From contig CM072861.1 in assembly GCA_036937835.1 (NCBI GenBank), positions 1,235,001 to 1,299,000 on the forward strand: a DNA stretch of 64,000 nt, in the 5' to 3' direction. The stretch is from Pampus argenteus. Lineage: Eukaryota > Chordata > Actinopteri > Scombriformes > Stromateidae. How positions within the stretch are numbered: the stretch's first letter is position 1; each line of letters starts with the position of its first letter. Both the position numbers and the translations under genes were made by a program. Shown one piece after another: positions 12,800 through 26,496 of the stretch. Under the pieces are notes generated by a model that saw only the letters and a list, made by a program, of their open reading frames with translations, searched no databases and was not told the origin of the DNA.

Positions 12800-14740
12800 A
12801 TGGCAAACATGGTTTTGATTGAAAATATTGCTCCTTGTTTAAGAAAAACTGTAATTGTCAGTTTTGGCCTGAGAGAAAGCAGTTTTTACAAATGTTACAG
12901 TAAAAGCTGCAGGAAGCTCTCAGAAGTGAGTTTTTTGGTCCTAATCATTAGAAATCAGTTACTTGTTGATGGCAAACATGGTTTTGATTGAAAATATTGC
13001 TCCTTGTTTAAGAAAAACTGTAGTTGTCAGTTTTGGCCTGAGACAAAGCTATTTTTACAAATGTTACAGTAAAAGCTGCAGGAAGCTCTCAGAAGTGAGT
13101 TTTTTTGGTCCTAATCATTAGAAATCAGTTACTTGTTGATGGCAAACATGGTTTTGATTGAAAATATTGCTCCTTGTTTAAGAAAAACTGTAGTTGTCAG
13201 TTTTGGCCTGAGACAAAGCTATTTTTTACAAATGTTACAGTAAAAGCTGCAGGAAGCTCTCAGAAGTGAGTTTTTTGGTCCTAATCATTAGAAATCAGTT
13301 ACTTGTTGATGGCAAACATGGTTTTGTTGAAAATATTGATCCTTATTTAAGAAAAACTGTAGTTGTCAGTTTTGGCCTGAGAGAAAGCTATTTTTACAAA
13401 TGTTACAGTAAAAGCTGCAGGAAGCTCTCAGAAGTGAGTTTTTTGGTCCTAATCATTAGAAATCAGTTACTTGTTGATGGCAAACATTGTTTTGATTGAA
13501 AATATTGCTCCTTGTTTAAGAAAAACTATAGTTGTCAGTTTTGGGCTTCTCTCGCCGAGAGAAAGCTATTTTTACAAATGTTACAGTAAAAGCTGCAGGA
13601 AGCTCTCAGAAGTGAGTTTTTTGGTCCTAATCATTAGAAATCAGTTACTTGTTGATGGCACACATGGTTTTGATTGAAAATATTGCTCCTTGTTTGAGAA
13701 AAACTGTAGTTGTCAGTTTTGGCCTGAGAGAAAGCTATTTTTACAAATGTTACAGTAAAAGCTGCAGGAAGCTCTCAGAAGTGAGTTTTTTGGTCCTAAT
13801 CATAAGAAATCAGTTACTTGTTGATGGCAAACATGGTTTTGATTGAAAATATTGCTCCTTGTTTAAGAAAAACTGTAATTGTCAGTTTTGGCCTGAGAGA
13901 AAGCAGTTTTTACAAATGTTACAGTAAAAGCTGCAGGAAGCTCTCAGAAGTGAGTTTTTTGGTCCTAATCATTAGAAATCAGTTACTTGTTGATGGCAAA
14001 CATGGTTTTGATTGAAAATATTGCTCCTTGTTTAAGAAAAACTGTAGTTGTCAGTTTTGGCCTGAGACAAAGCTATTTTTACAAATGTTACAGTAAAAGC
14101 TGCAGGAAGCTCTCAGAAGTGAGTTTTTTTGGTCCTAATCATTAGAAATCAGTTACTTGTTGATGGCAAACATGGTTTTGATTGAAAATATTGCTCCTTG
14201 TTTAAGAAAAACTGTAGTTGTCAGTTTTGGCCTGAGACAAAGCTATTTTTACAAATGTTACAGTAAAAGCTGCAGGAAGCTCTCAGAAGTGAGTTTTTTG
14301 GTCCTAATCATTAGAAATCAGTTACTTGTTGATGGCAAACATGGTTTTCATTGAAAATATTGATCCTTGTTTAAGAAAAACTGTATTTGTCAGTTTTGGC
14401 CTGAGAGAAAGCTATTTTTACAAATGTTACAGTAAAAGCTGCAGGAAGCTCTCAGAAGTGAGTTTTTTGGTCCTAATCATTAGAAATCAGTTACTTGTTG
14501 ATGGCAAACATGGTTTTGATTGAAAATATTGCTCCTTGTTTAAGAAAAACTGTAGTTGTCAGTTTTGGCCTGAGAGAAAGCTATTTTTACAAATGTTACA
14601 GTAAAAGCTGCAGGAAGCTCTTAGAAGTGAGTTTTTTGGTCCTAATCATTAGAAATCAGTTACTTGTTGATGGCAAACATGGTTTTGATTGAAAATATTG
14701 CTCCTTGTTTAAGAAAAACTGTAGTTGTCAGTTTTGGCCT
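12800..14740 (+). repeat. Copy of the 0.88-2.82 kb block (offset 11920 bp)
   Basis: Variant order from the GTAATTGTC monomer through the palindrome monomer (1627/13547), the CACACATGG monomer and the TTTTCATTG monomer is preserved at a constant 11920-bp offset. It ends where the left copy has AGAATTGAG and the right copy has GAGTTCTTTGG. The right copy carries a private GTATTTGTC near 14385. Confidence 0.85.
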
Positions 14741-14832
14741 GAGAGAAAGCTATTTTTACAAATGTTACAGTAAAAGCTGCAGGAAGCTCTCAGAAGTGAG
14801 TTCTTTGGTCCTAATCATTAGAAATCAGTTAC

Positions 14833-17800
14833 TTGTTGATGGCAAACATGGTTTTGATTGAAAATATTGCTCCTTGTTTAAGAAAAACTGTAGTTGTCAG
14901 TTTTGGCCTGAGAGAAAGCTATTTTTACAAATGTTACAGTAAAAGCTGCAGAAAGCTCTCAGAAGTGAGTTTTTTGGTCCTAATCATTAGAAATCAGTTA
15001 CTTGTTGATGGCAAACATGGTTTTGTTGAAAATATTGATCCTTATTTAAGAAAAACTGTAGTTGTCAGTTTTGGCCTGAGAGAAAGTTATTTTTACAAAT
15101 GTTACAGTAAAAGCTGCAGGAAGCTCTCAGAATTGAGTTTTTTGGTCCTAATCATTAGAAATCAGTTACTTGTTGATGGCAAACATGGTTTTGATTGAAA
15201 ATATTGCTCCTTGTTTAAGAAAAACTGTAGTTGTCAGTTTTGGCCTGAGACAAAGCTATTTTTACAAATGTTACAGTAAAAGCTGCAGGAAGCTCTCAGA
15301 AGTGAGTTTTTTGGTCCTAATCATTAGAAATCAGTTACTTGTTGATGGCAAACATGGTTTTGTTGAAAATATTGATCCTTATTTAAGAAAAACTGTAGTT
15401 GTCAGTTTTGGCCTGAGAGAAAGCTATTTTTACAAATGTTACAGTAAAAGCTGCAGGAAGCTCTCAGAAGTGAGTTTTTTGGTCCTAATTATTAGAAATC
15501 AGTTACTTGTTGATGGCAAACATGGTTTTGATTGAAAATATTGATCCTTGTTTAAGAAAAACTGTAGTTGTCAGTTTTGGCCTGAGACAAAGCTATTTTT
15601 ACAAATGTTACAGTAAAAGCTGCTGGAAGCTCTCAGAAGTGAGTTTTTTGGTCCTAATCATTAGAAATCAGTTACTTGTTGATGGCAAACATGGTTTTGA
15701 TTGAAAATATTGATCCTTGTTTAAGAAAAACTGTAGTTGTCAGTTTTGGCCTGAGAGAAAGCTATTTTGACAAATGTTACAGTAAAAGCTGCAGGAAGCT
15801 CTCAGAAGTGAGTTTTTTGGTCCTAATCATTTGAAATTAGTTACTTGTTGATGGCAAACATGGTTTTGATTAAAAATATTGCTCCTTGTTTAAGAAAAAC
15901 TGTAGTTGTCAGTTTTGGCCTGAGAGAAAGCTATTTGTACAAATGTTACAGTAAAAGCTGCAGGAAGCTCTCAGAAGTGAGTTTTTTGGTCCTAATCATT
16001 AGAAATCAGTTACTTGTTGATGGCAAACATGGTTTTGATTGAAAATATTGCTCCTTGTTTAAGAAAAACTGTAATTGTCAGTTTTGGCCTGAGAGAAAGC
16101 AGTTTTTACAAATGTTACAGTAAAAGCTGCAGGAAGCTCTCAGAAGTGAGTTTTTTGGTCCTAATCATTAGAAATCAGTTACTTGTTGATGGCAAACATG
16201 GTTTTGATTGAAAATATTGCTCCTTGTTTAAGAAAAACTGTAGTTGTCAGTTTTGGCCTGAGACAAAGCTATTTTTACAAATGTTACAGTAAAAGCTGCA
16301 GGAAGCTCTCAGAAGTGAGTTTTTTTGGTCCTAATCATTAGAAATCAGTTACTTGTTGATGGCAAACATGGTTTTGATTGAAAATATTGCTCCTTGTTTA
16401 AGAAAAACTGTAGTTGTCAGTTTTGGCCTGAGACAAAGCTATTTTTACAAATGTTACAGTAAAAGCTGCAGGAAGCTCTCAGAAGTGAGTTTTTTGGTCC
16501 TAATCATTAGAAATCAGTTACTTGTTGATGGCAAACATGGTTTTGATTGAAAATATTGCTCCTTGTTTAAGAAAAACTGTAGTTGTCAGTTTTGGCCTGA
16601 GAGAAAGCTATTTTTACAAATGTTACAGTAAAAGCTGCAGGAAGCTCTCAGAAGTGAGTTTTTTGGTCCTAATCATTAGAAATCAGTTACTTGTTGATGG
16701 CAAACATGGTTTTCATTGAAAATATTGATCCTTGTTTAAGAAAAACTGTAGTTGTCAGTTTTGGCCTGAGAGAAAGCTATTTTTACAAATGTTACAGTAA
16801 AAGCTGCAGAAAGCTCTCAGAAGTGAGTTTTTTTGTCCTAATCATTAGAAATCAGTTACTTGTTGATGGCAAACATGGTTTTGTTGAAAATATTGATCCT
16901 TATTTAAGAAAAACTGTAGTTGTCAGTTTTGGCCTGAGAGAAAGTTATTTTTACAAATGTTACAGTAAAAGCTGCAGGAAGCTCTCAGAATTGAGTTTTT
17001 TGGTCCTAATCATTAGAAATCAGTTACTTGTTGATGGCAAACATGGTTTTGATTGAAAATATTGCTCCTTGTTTAAGAAAAACTGTAGTTGTCAGTTTTG
17101 GCCTGAGACAAAGCTATTTTTACAAATGTTACAGTAAAAGCTGCAGGAAGCTCTCAGAAGTGTGTTTTTTGGTCCTAATCATTAGAAATCAGTTACTTGT
17201 TGATGGCAAACATGGTTTTGTTGAAAATATTGATCCTTATTTAAGAAAAACTGTAGTTGTCAGTTTTGGCCTGAGAGAAAGCTATTTTTACAAATGTTAC
17301 AGTAAAAGCTGCAGGAAGCTCTCAGAAGTGAGTTTTTTGGTCCTAATTATTAGAAATCAGTTACTTGTTGATGGCAAACATGGTTTTGATTGAAAATATT
17401 GATCCTTGTTTAAGAAAAACTGTAGTTGTCAGTTTTGGCCTGAGACAAAGCTATTTTTACAAATGTTACAGTAAAAGCTGCTGGAAGCTCTCAGAAGTAA
17501 GTTTTTTGGTCCTAATCATTAGAAATCAGTTACTTGTTGATGGCAAACATGGTTTTGATTGAAAATATTGATCCTTGTTTAAGAAAAACTGTAGTTGTCA
17601 GTTTTGGCCTGAGAGAAAGCTATTTTGACAAATGTTACAGTAAAAGCTGCAGGAAGCTCTCAGAAGTGAGTTTTTTGGTCCTAATCATTTGAAATTAGTT
17701 ACTTGTTGATGGCAAACATGGTTTTGATTAAAAATATTGCTCCTTGTTTAAGAAAAACTGTAGTTGTCAGTTTTGGCCTGAGAGAAAGCTATTTGTACAA

Positions 17801-18548
17801 ATGTTACAGTAAAAGCTGCAGGAAGCTCTCAGAAGTGAGTTTTTTGGTCCTAATCATTAGAAATCAGTTACTTCTTGATGGCAAACATGGTTTTGATTGA
17901 AAATATTGCTCCTTGTTTAAGAAAAACTGTAATTGTCAGTTTTGGCCTGAGAGAAAGCAGTTTTTACAAATGTTACAGTAAAAGCTGCAGGAAGCTCTCA
18001 GAAGTGAGTTTTTTGGTCCTAATCATTAGAAATCAGTTACTTGTTGATGGCAAACATGGTTTTGATTGAAAATATTGCTCCTTGTTTAAGAAAAACTGTA
18101 GTTGTCAGTTTTGGCCTGAGACAAAGCTATTTTTACAAATGTTACAGTAAAAGCTGCAGGAAGCTCTCAGAAGTGAGTTTTTTTGGTCCTAATCATTAGA
18201 AATCAGTTACTTGTTGATGGCAAACATGGTTTTGATTGAAAATATTGCTCCTTGTTTAAGAAAAACTGTAGTTGTCAGTTTTGGCCTGAGACAAAGCTAT
18301 TTTTACAAATGTTACAGTAAAAGCTGCAGGAAGCTCTCAGAAGTGAGTTTTTTGGTCCTAATCATTAGAAATCAGTTACTTGTTGATGGCAAACATGGTT
18401 TTCATTGAAAATATTGATCCTTGTTTAAGAAAAACTGTAGTTGTCAGTTTTGGCCTCAGAGAAAGCTATTTTTACAAATGTTACAGTAAAAGCTGCAGGA
18501 AGCTCTCAGAAGTGAGTTTTTTGGTCCTAATCATTAGAAATCAGTTAC
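14833..18548 (+). repeat. 11-monomer higher-order repeat, two tandem copies (1858 bp)
   Basis: The CTGCAGAAAGC monomer, 168-bp variant, AGAATTGAG, second 168-bp variant, GCTGCTGGAAG, TTTTGACAAATG and TATTTGTACAAATG monomers recur with an 1858-bp offset (for example 15170/17028, 15507/17365 and 15845/17703). The length fits 11 x 169 with two -1 variants and one +1. The second copy has its own changes, including GAAGTGTGTTTT near 17162 and TTACTTCTTGATGG near 17875. Confidence 0.87.
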
Positions 18549-19560
18549 TTGTTGATGGCAAACATGGTTTTGATTGAAAATATTGCTCCTTGTTTAAGAA
18601 AAACTGTAGTTGTCAGTTTTGGCCTGAGAGAAAGCTATTTTTACAAATGTTATAGTAAAAGCTGCAGGAAGCTCTCAGAAGTGAGTTTTTTGGTCCTAAT
18701 CATTAGAAATCAGTTACTTGTTGATGGCAAACATGGTTTTGATTGAAAATATTGATCCTTGTTTAAGAAAAACTGTAGTTGTCAGTTTTGGCCTGAGAGA
18801 AAGCTATTTTGACAAATGTTACAGTAAAAGCTGCAGGAAGCTCTCAGAAGTGAGTTTTTTGGTCCTAATCATTAGAAATCAGTTACTTGTTGATGGCAAA
18901 CATGGTTTTGATTGAAAATATTGCTCCTTGTTTAAGAAAAACTGTAGTTGTCAGTTTTGGCCTGAGACAAAGCTATTTTTACAAATGTTACAGTAAAAGC
19001 TGCAGGAAGCTCTCAGAAGTGAGTTTTTTGGTCCTAATCATTAGAAATCAGTTACTTGTTGATGGCAAACATGGTTTTCATTGAAAATATTGATCCTTGT
19101 TTAAGAAAAACTGTAGTTGTCAGTTTTGGCCTGAGAGAAAGCTATTTTTACAAATGTTACAGTAAAAGCTGCAGGAAGCTCTCAGAAGTGAGTTTTTTGG
19201 TCCTAATCATTAGAAATCAGTTACTTGTTGATGGCAAACATGGTTTTGATTGAAAATATTGCTCCTTGTTTAAGAAAAACTGTAGTTGTCAGTTTTGGCC
19301 TGAGAGAAAGCTATTTTTACAAATGTTACAGTAAAAGCTGCAGGAATCTCTCAGAAGTGAGTTTTTTGGTCCTAATCATTAGAAATCAGTTACTTGTTGA
19401 TGGCAAACATGGTTTTGATTGAAAATATTGCTCCTTGTTTAAGAAAAACTGTAGTTGTCAGTTTTGGCCTGAGAGAAAGCTATTTTGACAAATGTTACAG
19501 TAAAAGCTGCAGGAAGCTCTCAGAAGTGAGTTTTTTGGTCCTAATCATTAGAAATCAGTT
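18211..19560 (+). repeat. 4-monomer higher-order repeat (676 bp)
   Basis: A run of four monomer types (CCTGAGACAAAG; TTTTCATTG; plain; TTTTGACAAATG) at 18211-18886 is repeated 676 bp later. A related 845-bp (5-monomer) spacing links 18887-19253 with 19732-20098. These monomers are otherwise close to consensus, so boundaries are approximate. Confidence 0.75.
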
Positions 19561-22500
19561 ACTTGTTGATGGCAAACATGGTTTTGATTGAAAATATTGC
19601 TCCTTGTTTAAGAAAAACTGTAGTTGTCAGTTTTGGCCTGAGAGAAAGCTATTTTTACAAATGTTACAGTAAAAGCTGCAGGAAGCTCTCAGAAGTGAGT
19701 TTTTTGGTCCTAATCATTAGAAATCAGTTACTTGTTGATGGCAAACATGGTTTTGATTGAAAATATTGCTCATTGTTTAAGAAAAACTGTAGTTGTCAGT
19801 TTTGGCCTGAGACAAAGCTATTTTTACAAATGTTACAGTAAAAGCTGCAGGAAGGTCTCAGAAGTGAGTTTTTTGGTCCTAATCATTAGAAATCAGTTAC
19901 TTGTTGATGGCAAACATGGTTTTCATTGAAAATATTGATCCTTGTTTAAGAAAAACTGTAGTTGTCAGTTTTGGCCTGAGAGAAAGCTATTTTTACAAAT
20001 GTTACAGTAAAAGCTGCAGGAAGCTCTCAGAAGTGAGTTTTTTGGTCCTAATCATTAGAAATCAGTTACTTGTTGATGGCAAACATGGTTTTGATTGAAA
20101 ATATTGCTCCTTGTTTAAGAAAAACTGTAGTTGTCAGTTTTGGCCTGAGAGAAAGCTATTTTTACAAATGTTACAGTAAAAGCTGCAGGAAGCTCTCAGA
20201 AGTGAGTTTTTTGGTCCTAATCATTAGAAATCAGTTACTTGTTGATGGCAAACATGGTTTTGATTGAAAATATTGCTCCTTGTTTAAGAAAAACTGTAGT
20301 TGTCAGTTTTGGCCTGAGAGAAAGCTATTTTTACAAATGTTACAGTAAAAGCTGCAGGAAGCTCTCAGAAGTGAGTTTTTTGGTCCTAATCATTAGAAAT
20401 CAGTTACTTGTTGGTGGCAAACATGGTTTTGATTGAAAATATTGCTCCTTGTTTAAGAAAAACTGTAGTTGTCAGTTTTGCCCTGAGAGAAAGCTATTTT
20501 TACAAATGTTACAGTAAAAGCTGCAGGAAGCTCTCAGAAGTGAGTTTTTTGGTCCTAATCATTAGAAATCAGTTACTTGTTGATGGCAAACATGGTTTTG
20601 ATTGAAAATATTGATCCTTGTTTAAGAAAAACTGTAGTTGTCAGTTTTGGCCTGAGAGAAAGCTATTTTGACAAATGTTACAGTAAAAGCTGCAGGAAGC
20701 TCTCAGAAGTGAGTTTTTTGGTCCTAATCATTCGAAATTAGTTACTTGTTGATGGCAAACATGGTTTTGATTGAAAATATGGCTCCTTGTTTAAGAAAAA
20801 CTATAATTGTCAGTTTTGGGCTTCTCTCGCCGAGAGAAAGCTATTTTTACAAATGTTACAGTAAAAGCTGCAGGAAGCTCTCAGAAGTGAGTTTTTTGGT
20901 CCTAATCATTAGAAATCAGTTACTTGTTGATGGCAAACATGGTTTTGATTGAAAATATTGCTCCTTGTTTAAGAAAAACTGTAGTTGTCAGTTTTGGCCT
21001 GAGACAAAGCTATTTTTACAAATGTTACAGTAAAAGCTGCAGGAAGCTCTCAGAAGTGAGTTTTTTTGGTCCTAATCATTAGAAATCAGTTACTTGTTGA
21101 TGGCAAACATGGTTTTGATTGAAAATATTGCTCCTTGTTTAAGAAAAACTGTAGTTGTCAGTTTTGGCCTGAGACAAAGCTATTTTTACAAATGTTACAG
21201 TAAAAGCTGCAGGAAGCTCTCAGAAGTGAGTTTTTTGGTCCTAATCATTAGAAATCAGTTACTTGTTGATGGCAAACATGGTTTTCATTGAAAATATTGA
21301 TCCTTGTTTAAGAAAAACTGTAGTTGTCAGTTTTGGCCTGAGAGAAAGCTATTTTTACAAATGTTACAGTAAAAGCTGCAGGAAGCTCTCAGAAGTGAGT
21401 TTTTTGGTCCTAATCATTAGAAATCAGTTACTTGTTGATGGCAAACATGGTTTTGATTGAAAATATTGCTCCTTGTTTAAGAAAAACTGTAGTTGTCAGT
21501 TTTGGTCTCAGAGAAAGCTATTTTTACAAATGTTACAGTAAAAGCTGCAGGAAGCTCTTAGAAGTGAGTTTTTTGGTCCTAATCATTAGAAATCAGTTAC
21601 TTGTTGATGGCAAACATGGTTTTGATTGAAAATATTGCTCCATGTTTAAGAAAAACTGTAGTTGTCAGTTTTGGCCTGAGAGAAAGCTATTTTTACAAAT
21701 GTTACAGTAAAAGCTGCAGGAAGCTCTCAGAAGTGAGTTCTTTGGTCCTAATCATTAGAAATCAGTTACTTGTTGATGGCAAACATGGTTTTGATTGAAA
21801 ATATTGCTCCTTGTTTAAGAAAAACTGTAGTTGTCAGTTTTGGCCTGAGAGAAAGCTATTTTTACAAATGTTACAGTAAAAGCTGCAGAAAGCTCTCAGA
21901 AGTGAGTTTTTTGGTCCTAATCATTAGAAATCAGTTACTTGTTGATGGCAAACATGGTTTTGTTGAAAATATTGATCCTTATTTAAGAAAAACTGTAGTT
22001 GTCAGTTTTGGCCTGAGAGAAAGTTATTTTTACAAATGTTACAGTAAAAGCTGCAGGAAGCTCTCAGAATTGAGTTTTTTGGTCCTAATCATTAGAAATC
22101 AGTTACTTGTTGATGGCAAACATGGTTTTGATTGAAAATATTGCTCCTTGTTTAAGAAAAACTGTAGTTGTCAGTTTTGGCCTGAGACAAAGCTATTTTT
22201 ACAAATGTTACAGTAAAAGCTGCAGGAAGCTCTCAGAAGTGAGTTTTTTGGTCCTAATCATTAGAAATCAGTTACTTGTTGATGGCAAACATGGTTTTGT
22301 TGAAAATATTGATCCTTATTTAAGAAAAACTGTAGTTGTCAGTTTTGGCCTGAGAGAAAGCTATTTTTACAAATGTTACAGTAAAAGCTGCAGGAAGCTC
22401 TCAGAAGTGAGTTTTTTGGTCCTAATTATTAGAAATCAGTTACTTGTTGATGGCAAACATGGTTTTGATTGAAAATATTGATCCTTGTTTAAGAAAAACT

Positions 22501-23120
22501 GTAGTTGTCAGTTTTGGCCTGAGACAAAGCTATTTTTACAAATGTTACAGTAAAAGCTGCTGGAAGCTCTCAGAAGTGAGTTTTTTGGTCCTAATCATTA
22601 GAAATCAGTTACTTGTTGATGGCAAACATGGTTTTGATTGAAAATATTGATCCTTGTTTAAGAAAAACTGTAGTTGTCAGTTTTGGCCTGAGAGAAAGCT
22701 ATTTTGACAAATGTTACAGTAAAAGCTGCAGGAAGCTCTCAGAAGTGAGTTTTTTGATCCTAATCATTTGAAATTAGTTACTTGTTGATGGCAAACATGG
22801 TTTTGATTAAAAATATTGCTCCTTGTTTAAGAAAAACTGTAGTTGTCAGTTTTGGCCTGAGAGAAAGCTATTTGTACAAATGTTACAGTAAAAGCTGCAG
22901 GAAGCTCTCAGAAGTGAGTTTTTTGGTCCTAATCATTAGAAATCAGTTACTTGTTGATGGCAAACATGGTTTTGATTGAAAATATTGCTCCTTGTTTAAG
23001 AAAAACTGTAATTGTCAGTTTTGGCCTGAGAGAAAGCAGTTTTTACAAATGTTACAGTAAAAGCTGCAGGAAGCTCTCAGAAGTGAGTTTTTTTGGTCCT
23101 AATCATTAGAAATCAGTTAC

Positions 23121-26100
23121 TTGTTGATGGCAAACATGGTTTTGATTGAAAATATTGCTCCTTGTTTAAGAAAAACTGTAGTTGTCAGTTTTGGCCTGAG
23201 ACAAAGCTATTTTTACAAATGTTACAGTAAAAGCTGCAGGAAGCTCTCAGAAGTGTGTTTTTTGGTCCTAATCATTAGAAATCAGTTACTTGTTGATGGC
23301 AAACATGGTTTTCATTGAAAATATTGATCCTTGTTTAAGAAAAACTGTAGTTGTCAGTTTTGGCCTCAGAGAAAGCTATTTTTACAAATGTTACAGTAAA
23401 AGCTGCAGGAAGCTCTCAGAAGTGAGTTTTTTGGTCCTAATAATTAGAAATCAGTTACTTGTTGATGGCAAACATGGTTTTGATTGAAAATATTGCTCCT
23501 TGTTTAAGAAAAACTGTAGTTGTCAGTTTTGGCCTGAGAGAAAGCTATTTTTACAAATGTTACAGTAAAAGCTGCAGGAAGCTCTCAGAAGTGAGTTTTT
23601 TGGTCCTAATCATTAGAAATCAGTTACTTGTTGATGGCAAACATGGTTTTGATTGAAAATATTGATCCTTGTTTAAGAAAAACTGTAGTTGTCAGTTTTG
23701 GCCTGAGAGAAAGCTATTTTTACAAATGTTACAGTAAAAGCTGCAGAAAGCTCTCAGAAGTGAGTTTTTTGGTCCTAATCATTAGAAATCAGTTACTTGT
23801 TGATGGCAAACATGGTTTTGTTGAAAATATTGATCCTTATTTAAGAAAAACTGTAGTTGTCAGTTTTGGCCTGAGAGAAAGTTATTTTTACAAATGTTAC
23901 AGTAAAAGCTGCAGGAAGCTCTCAGAATTGAGTTTTTTGGTCCTAATCATTAGAAATCAGTTACTTGTTGATGGCAAACATGGTTTTGATTGAAAATATT
24001 GCTCCTTGTTTAAGAAAAACTGTAGTTGTCAGTTTTGGCCTGAGACAAAGCTATTTTTACAAATGTTACAGTAAAAGCTGCAGGAAGCTCTCAGAAGTGA
24101 GTTTTTTGGTCCTAATCATTAGAAATCAGTTACTTGTTGATGGCAAACATGGTTTTGTTGAAAATATTGATCCTTATTTAAGAAAAACTGTAGTTGTCAG
24201 TTTTGGCCTGATAGAAAGCTATTTTTACAAATGTTACAGTAAAAGCTGCAGGAAGCTCTCAGAAGTGAGTTTTTTGGTCCTAATTATTAGAAATCAGTTA
24301 CTTGTTGATGGCAAACATGGTTTTGATTGAAAATATTGATCCTTGTTTAAGAAAAACTGTAGTTGTCAGTTTTGGCCTGAGACAAAGCTATTTTTACAAA
24401 TGTTACAGTAAAAGCTGCTGGAAGCTCTCAGAAGTGAGTTTTTTGGTCCTAATCATTAGAAATCAGTTACTTGTTGATGGCAAACATGGTTTTGATTGAA
24501 AATATTGATCCTTGTTTAAGAAAAACTGTAGTTGTCAGTTTTGGCCTGAGAGAAAGCTATTTTGACAAATGTTACAGTAAAAGCTGCAGGAAGCTCTCAG
24601 AAGTGAGTTTTTTGGTCCTAATCATTTGAAATTAGTTACTTGTTGATGGCAAACATGGTTTTGATTAAAAATATTGCTCCTTGTTTAAGAAAAACTGTAG
24701 TTGTCAGTTTTGGCCTGAGAGAAAGCTATTTGTACAAATGTTACAGTAAAAGCTGCAGGAAGCTCTCAGAAGTGAGTTTTTTGGTCCTAATCATTAGAAA
24801 TCAGTTACTTGTTGATGGCAAACATGGTTTTGATTGAAAATATTGCTCCTTGTTTAAGAAAAACTGTAGTTGTCAGTTTTGGCCTGAGACAAAGCTATTT
24901 TTACAAATGTTACAGTAAAAGCTGCAGGAAGCTCTCAGAAGTGTGTTTTTTGGTCCTAATCATTAGAAATCAGTTACTTGTTGATGGCAAACATGGTTTT
25001 CATTGAAAATATTGATCCTTGTTTAAGAAAAACTGTAGTTGTCAGTTTTGGCCTCAGAGAAAGCTATTTTTACAAATGTTACAGTAAAAGCTGCAGGAAG
25101 CTCTCAGAAGTGAGTTTTTTGGTCCTAATCATTAGAAATCAGTTACTTGTTGATGGCAAACATGGTTTTGATTGAAAATATTGCTCCTTGTTTAAGAAAA
25201 ACTGTAGTTGTCAGTTTTGGCCTGAGAGAAAGCTATTTTTACAAATGTTACAGTAAAAGCTGCAGGAAGCTCTCAGAAGTGAGTTTTTTGGTCCTAATCA
25301 TTAGAAATCAGTTACTTGTTGATGGCAAACATGGTTTTGATTGAAAATATTGATCCTTGTTTAAGAAAAACTGTAGTTGTCAGTTTTGGCCTGAGAGAAA
25401 GCTATTTTTACAAATGTTACAGTAAAAGCTGCAGAAAGCTCTCAGAAGTGAGTTTTTTGGTCCTAATCATTAGAAATCAGTTACTTGTTGATGGCAAACA
25501 TGGTTTTCTTGAAAATATTGATCCTTATTTAAGAAAAACTGTAGTTGTCAGTTTTGGCCTGAGAGAAAGTTATTTTTACAAATGTTACAGTAAAAGCTGC
25601 AGGAAGCTCTCAGAATTGAGTTTTTTGGTCCTAATCATTAGAAATCAGTTACTTGTTGATGGCAAACATGGTTTTGATTGAAAATATTGCTCCTTGTTTA
25701 AGAAAAACTGTAGTTGTCAGTTTTGGCCTGAGACAAAGCTATTTTTACAAATGTTACAGTAAAAGCTGCAGGAAGCTCTCAGAAGTGAGTTTTTTGGTCC
25801 TAATCATTAGAAATCAGTTACTTGTTGATGGCAAACATGGTTTTGTTGAAAATATTGATCCTTATTTAAGAAAAACTGTAGTTGTCAGTTTTGGCCTGAT
25901 AGAAAGCTATTTTTACAAATGTTACAGTAAAAGCTGCAGGAAGCTCTCAGAAGTGAGTTTTTTGGTCCTAATTATTAGAAATCAGTTACTTGTTGATGGC
26001 AAACATGGTTTTGATTGAAAATATTGATCCTTGTTTAAGAAAAACTGTAGTTGTCAGTTTTGGCCTGAGACAAAGCTATTTTTACAAATGTTACAGTAAA

Positions 26101-26496
26101 AGCTGCTGGAAGCTCTCAGAAGTGAGTTTTTTGGTCCTAATCATTAGAAATCAGTTACTTGTTGATGGCAAACATGGTTTTGATTGAAAATATTGATCCT
26201 TGTTTAAGAAAAACTGTAGTTGTCAGTTTTGGCCTGAGAGAAAGCTATTTTGACAAATGTTACAGTAAAAGCTGCAGGAAGCTCTCAGAAGTGAGTTTTT
26301 TGGTCCTAATCATTTGAAATTAGTTACTTGTTGATGGCAAACATGGTTTTGATTAAAAATATTGCTCCTTGTTTAAGAAAAACTGTAGTTGTCAGTTTTG
26401 GCCTGAGAGAAAGCTATTTGTACAAATGTTACAGTAAAAGCTGCAGGAAGCTCTCAGAAGTGAGTTTTTTGGTCCTAATCATTAGAAATCAGTTAC
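23121..26496 (+). repeat. 10-monomer higher-order repeat, tandem pair (1688 bp each)
   Basis: Units at 23121-24808 and 24809-26496. Monomer order: GAAGTGTGTTTT; TTTTCATTG with GGCCTCAGAG; plain; CTGCAGAAAGC; 168-bp with AGAATTGAG; CCTGAGACAAAG; 168-bp with CCTGATAGAAAG; GCTGCTGGAAG; TTTTGACAAATG; GATTAAAAATATTG with TATTTGTAC. The length equals 10 x 169 minus two 1-bp deletions. The second unit alone has GGTTTTCTTGAAAA in its 168-bp monomer. Confidence 0.92.
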
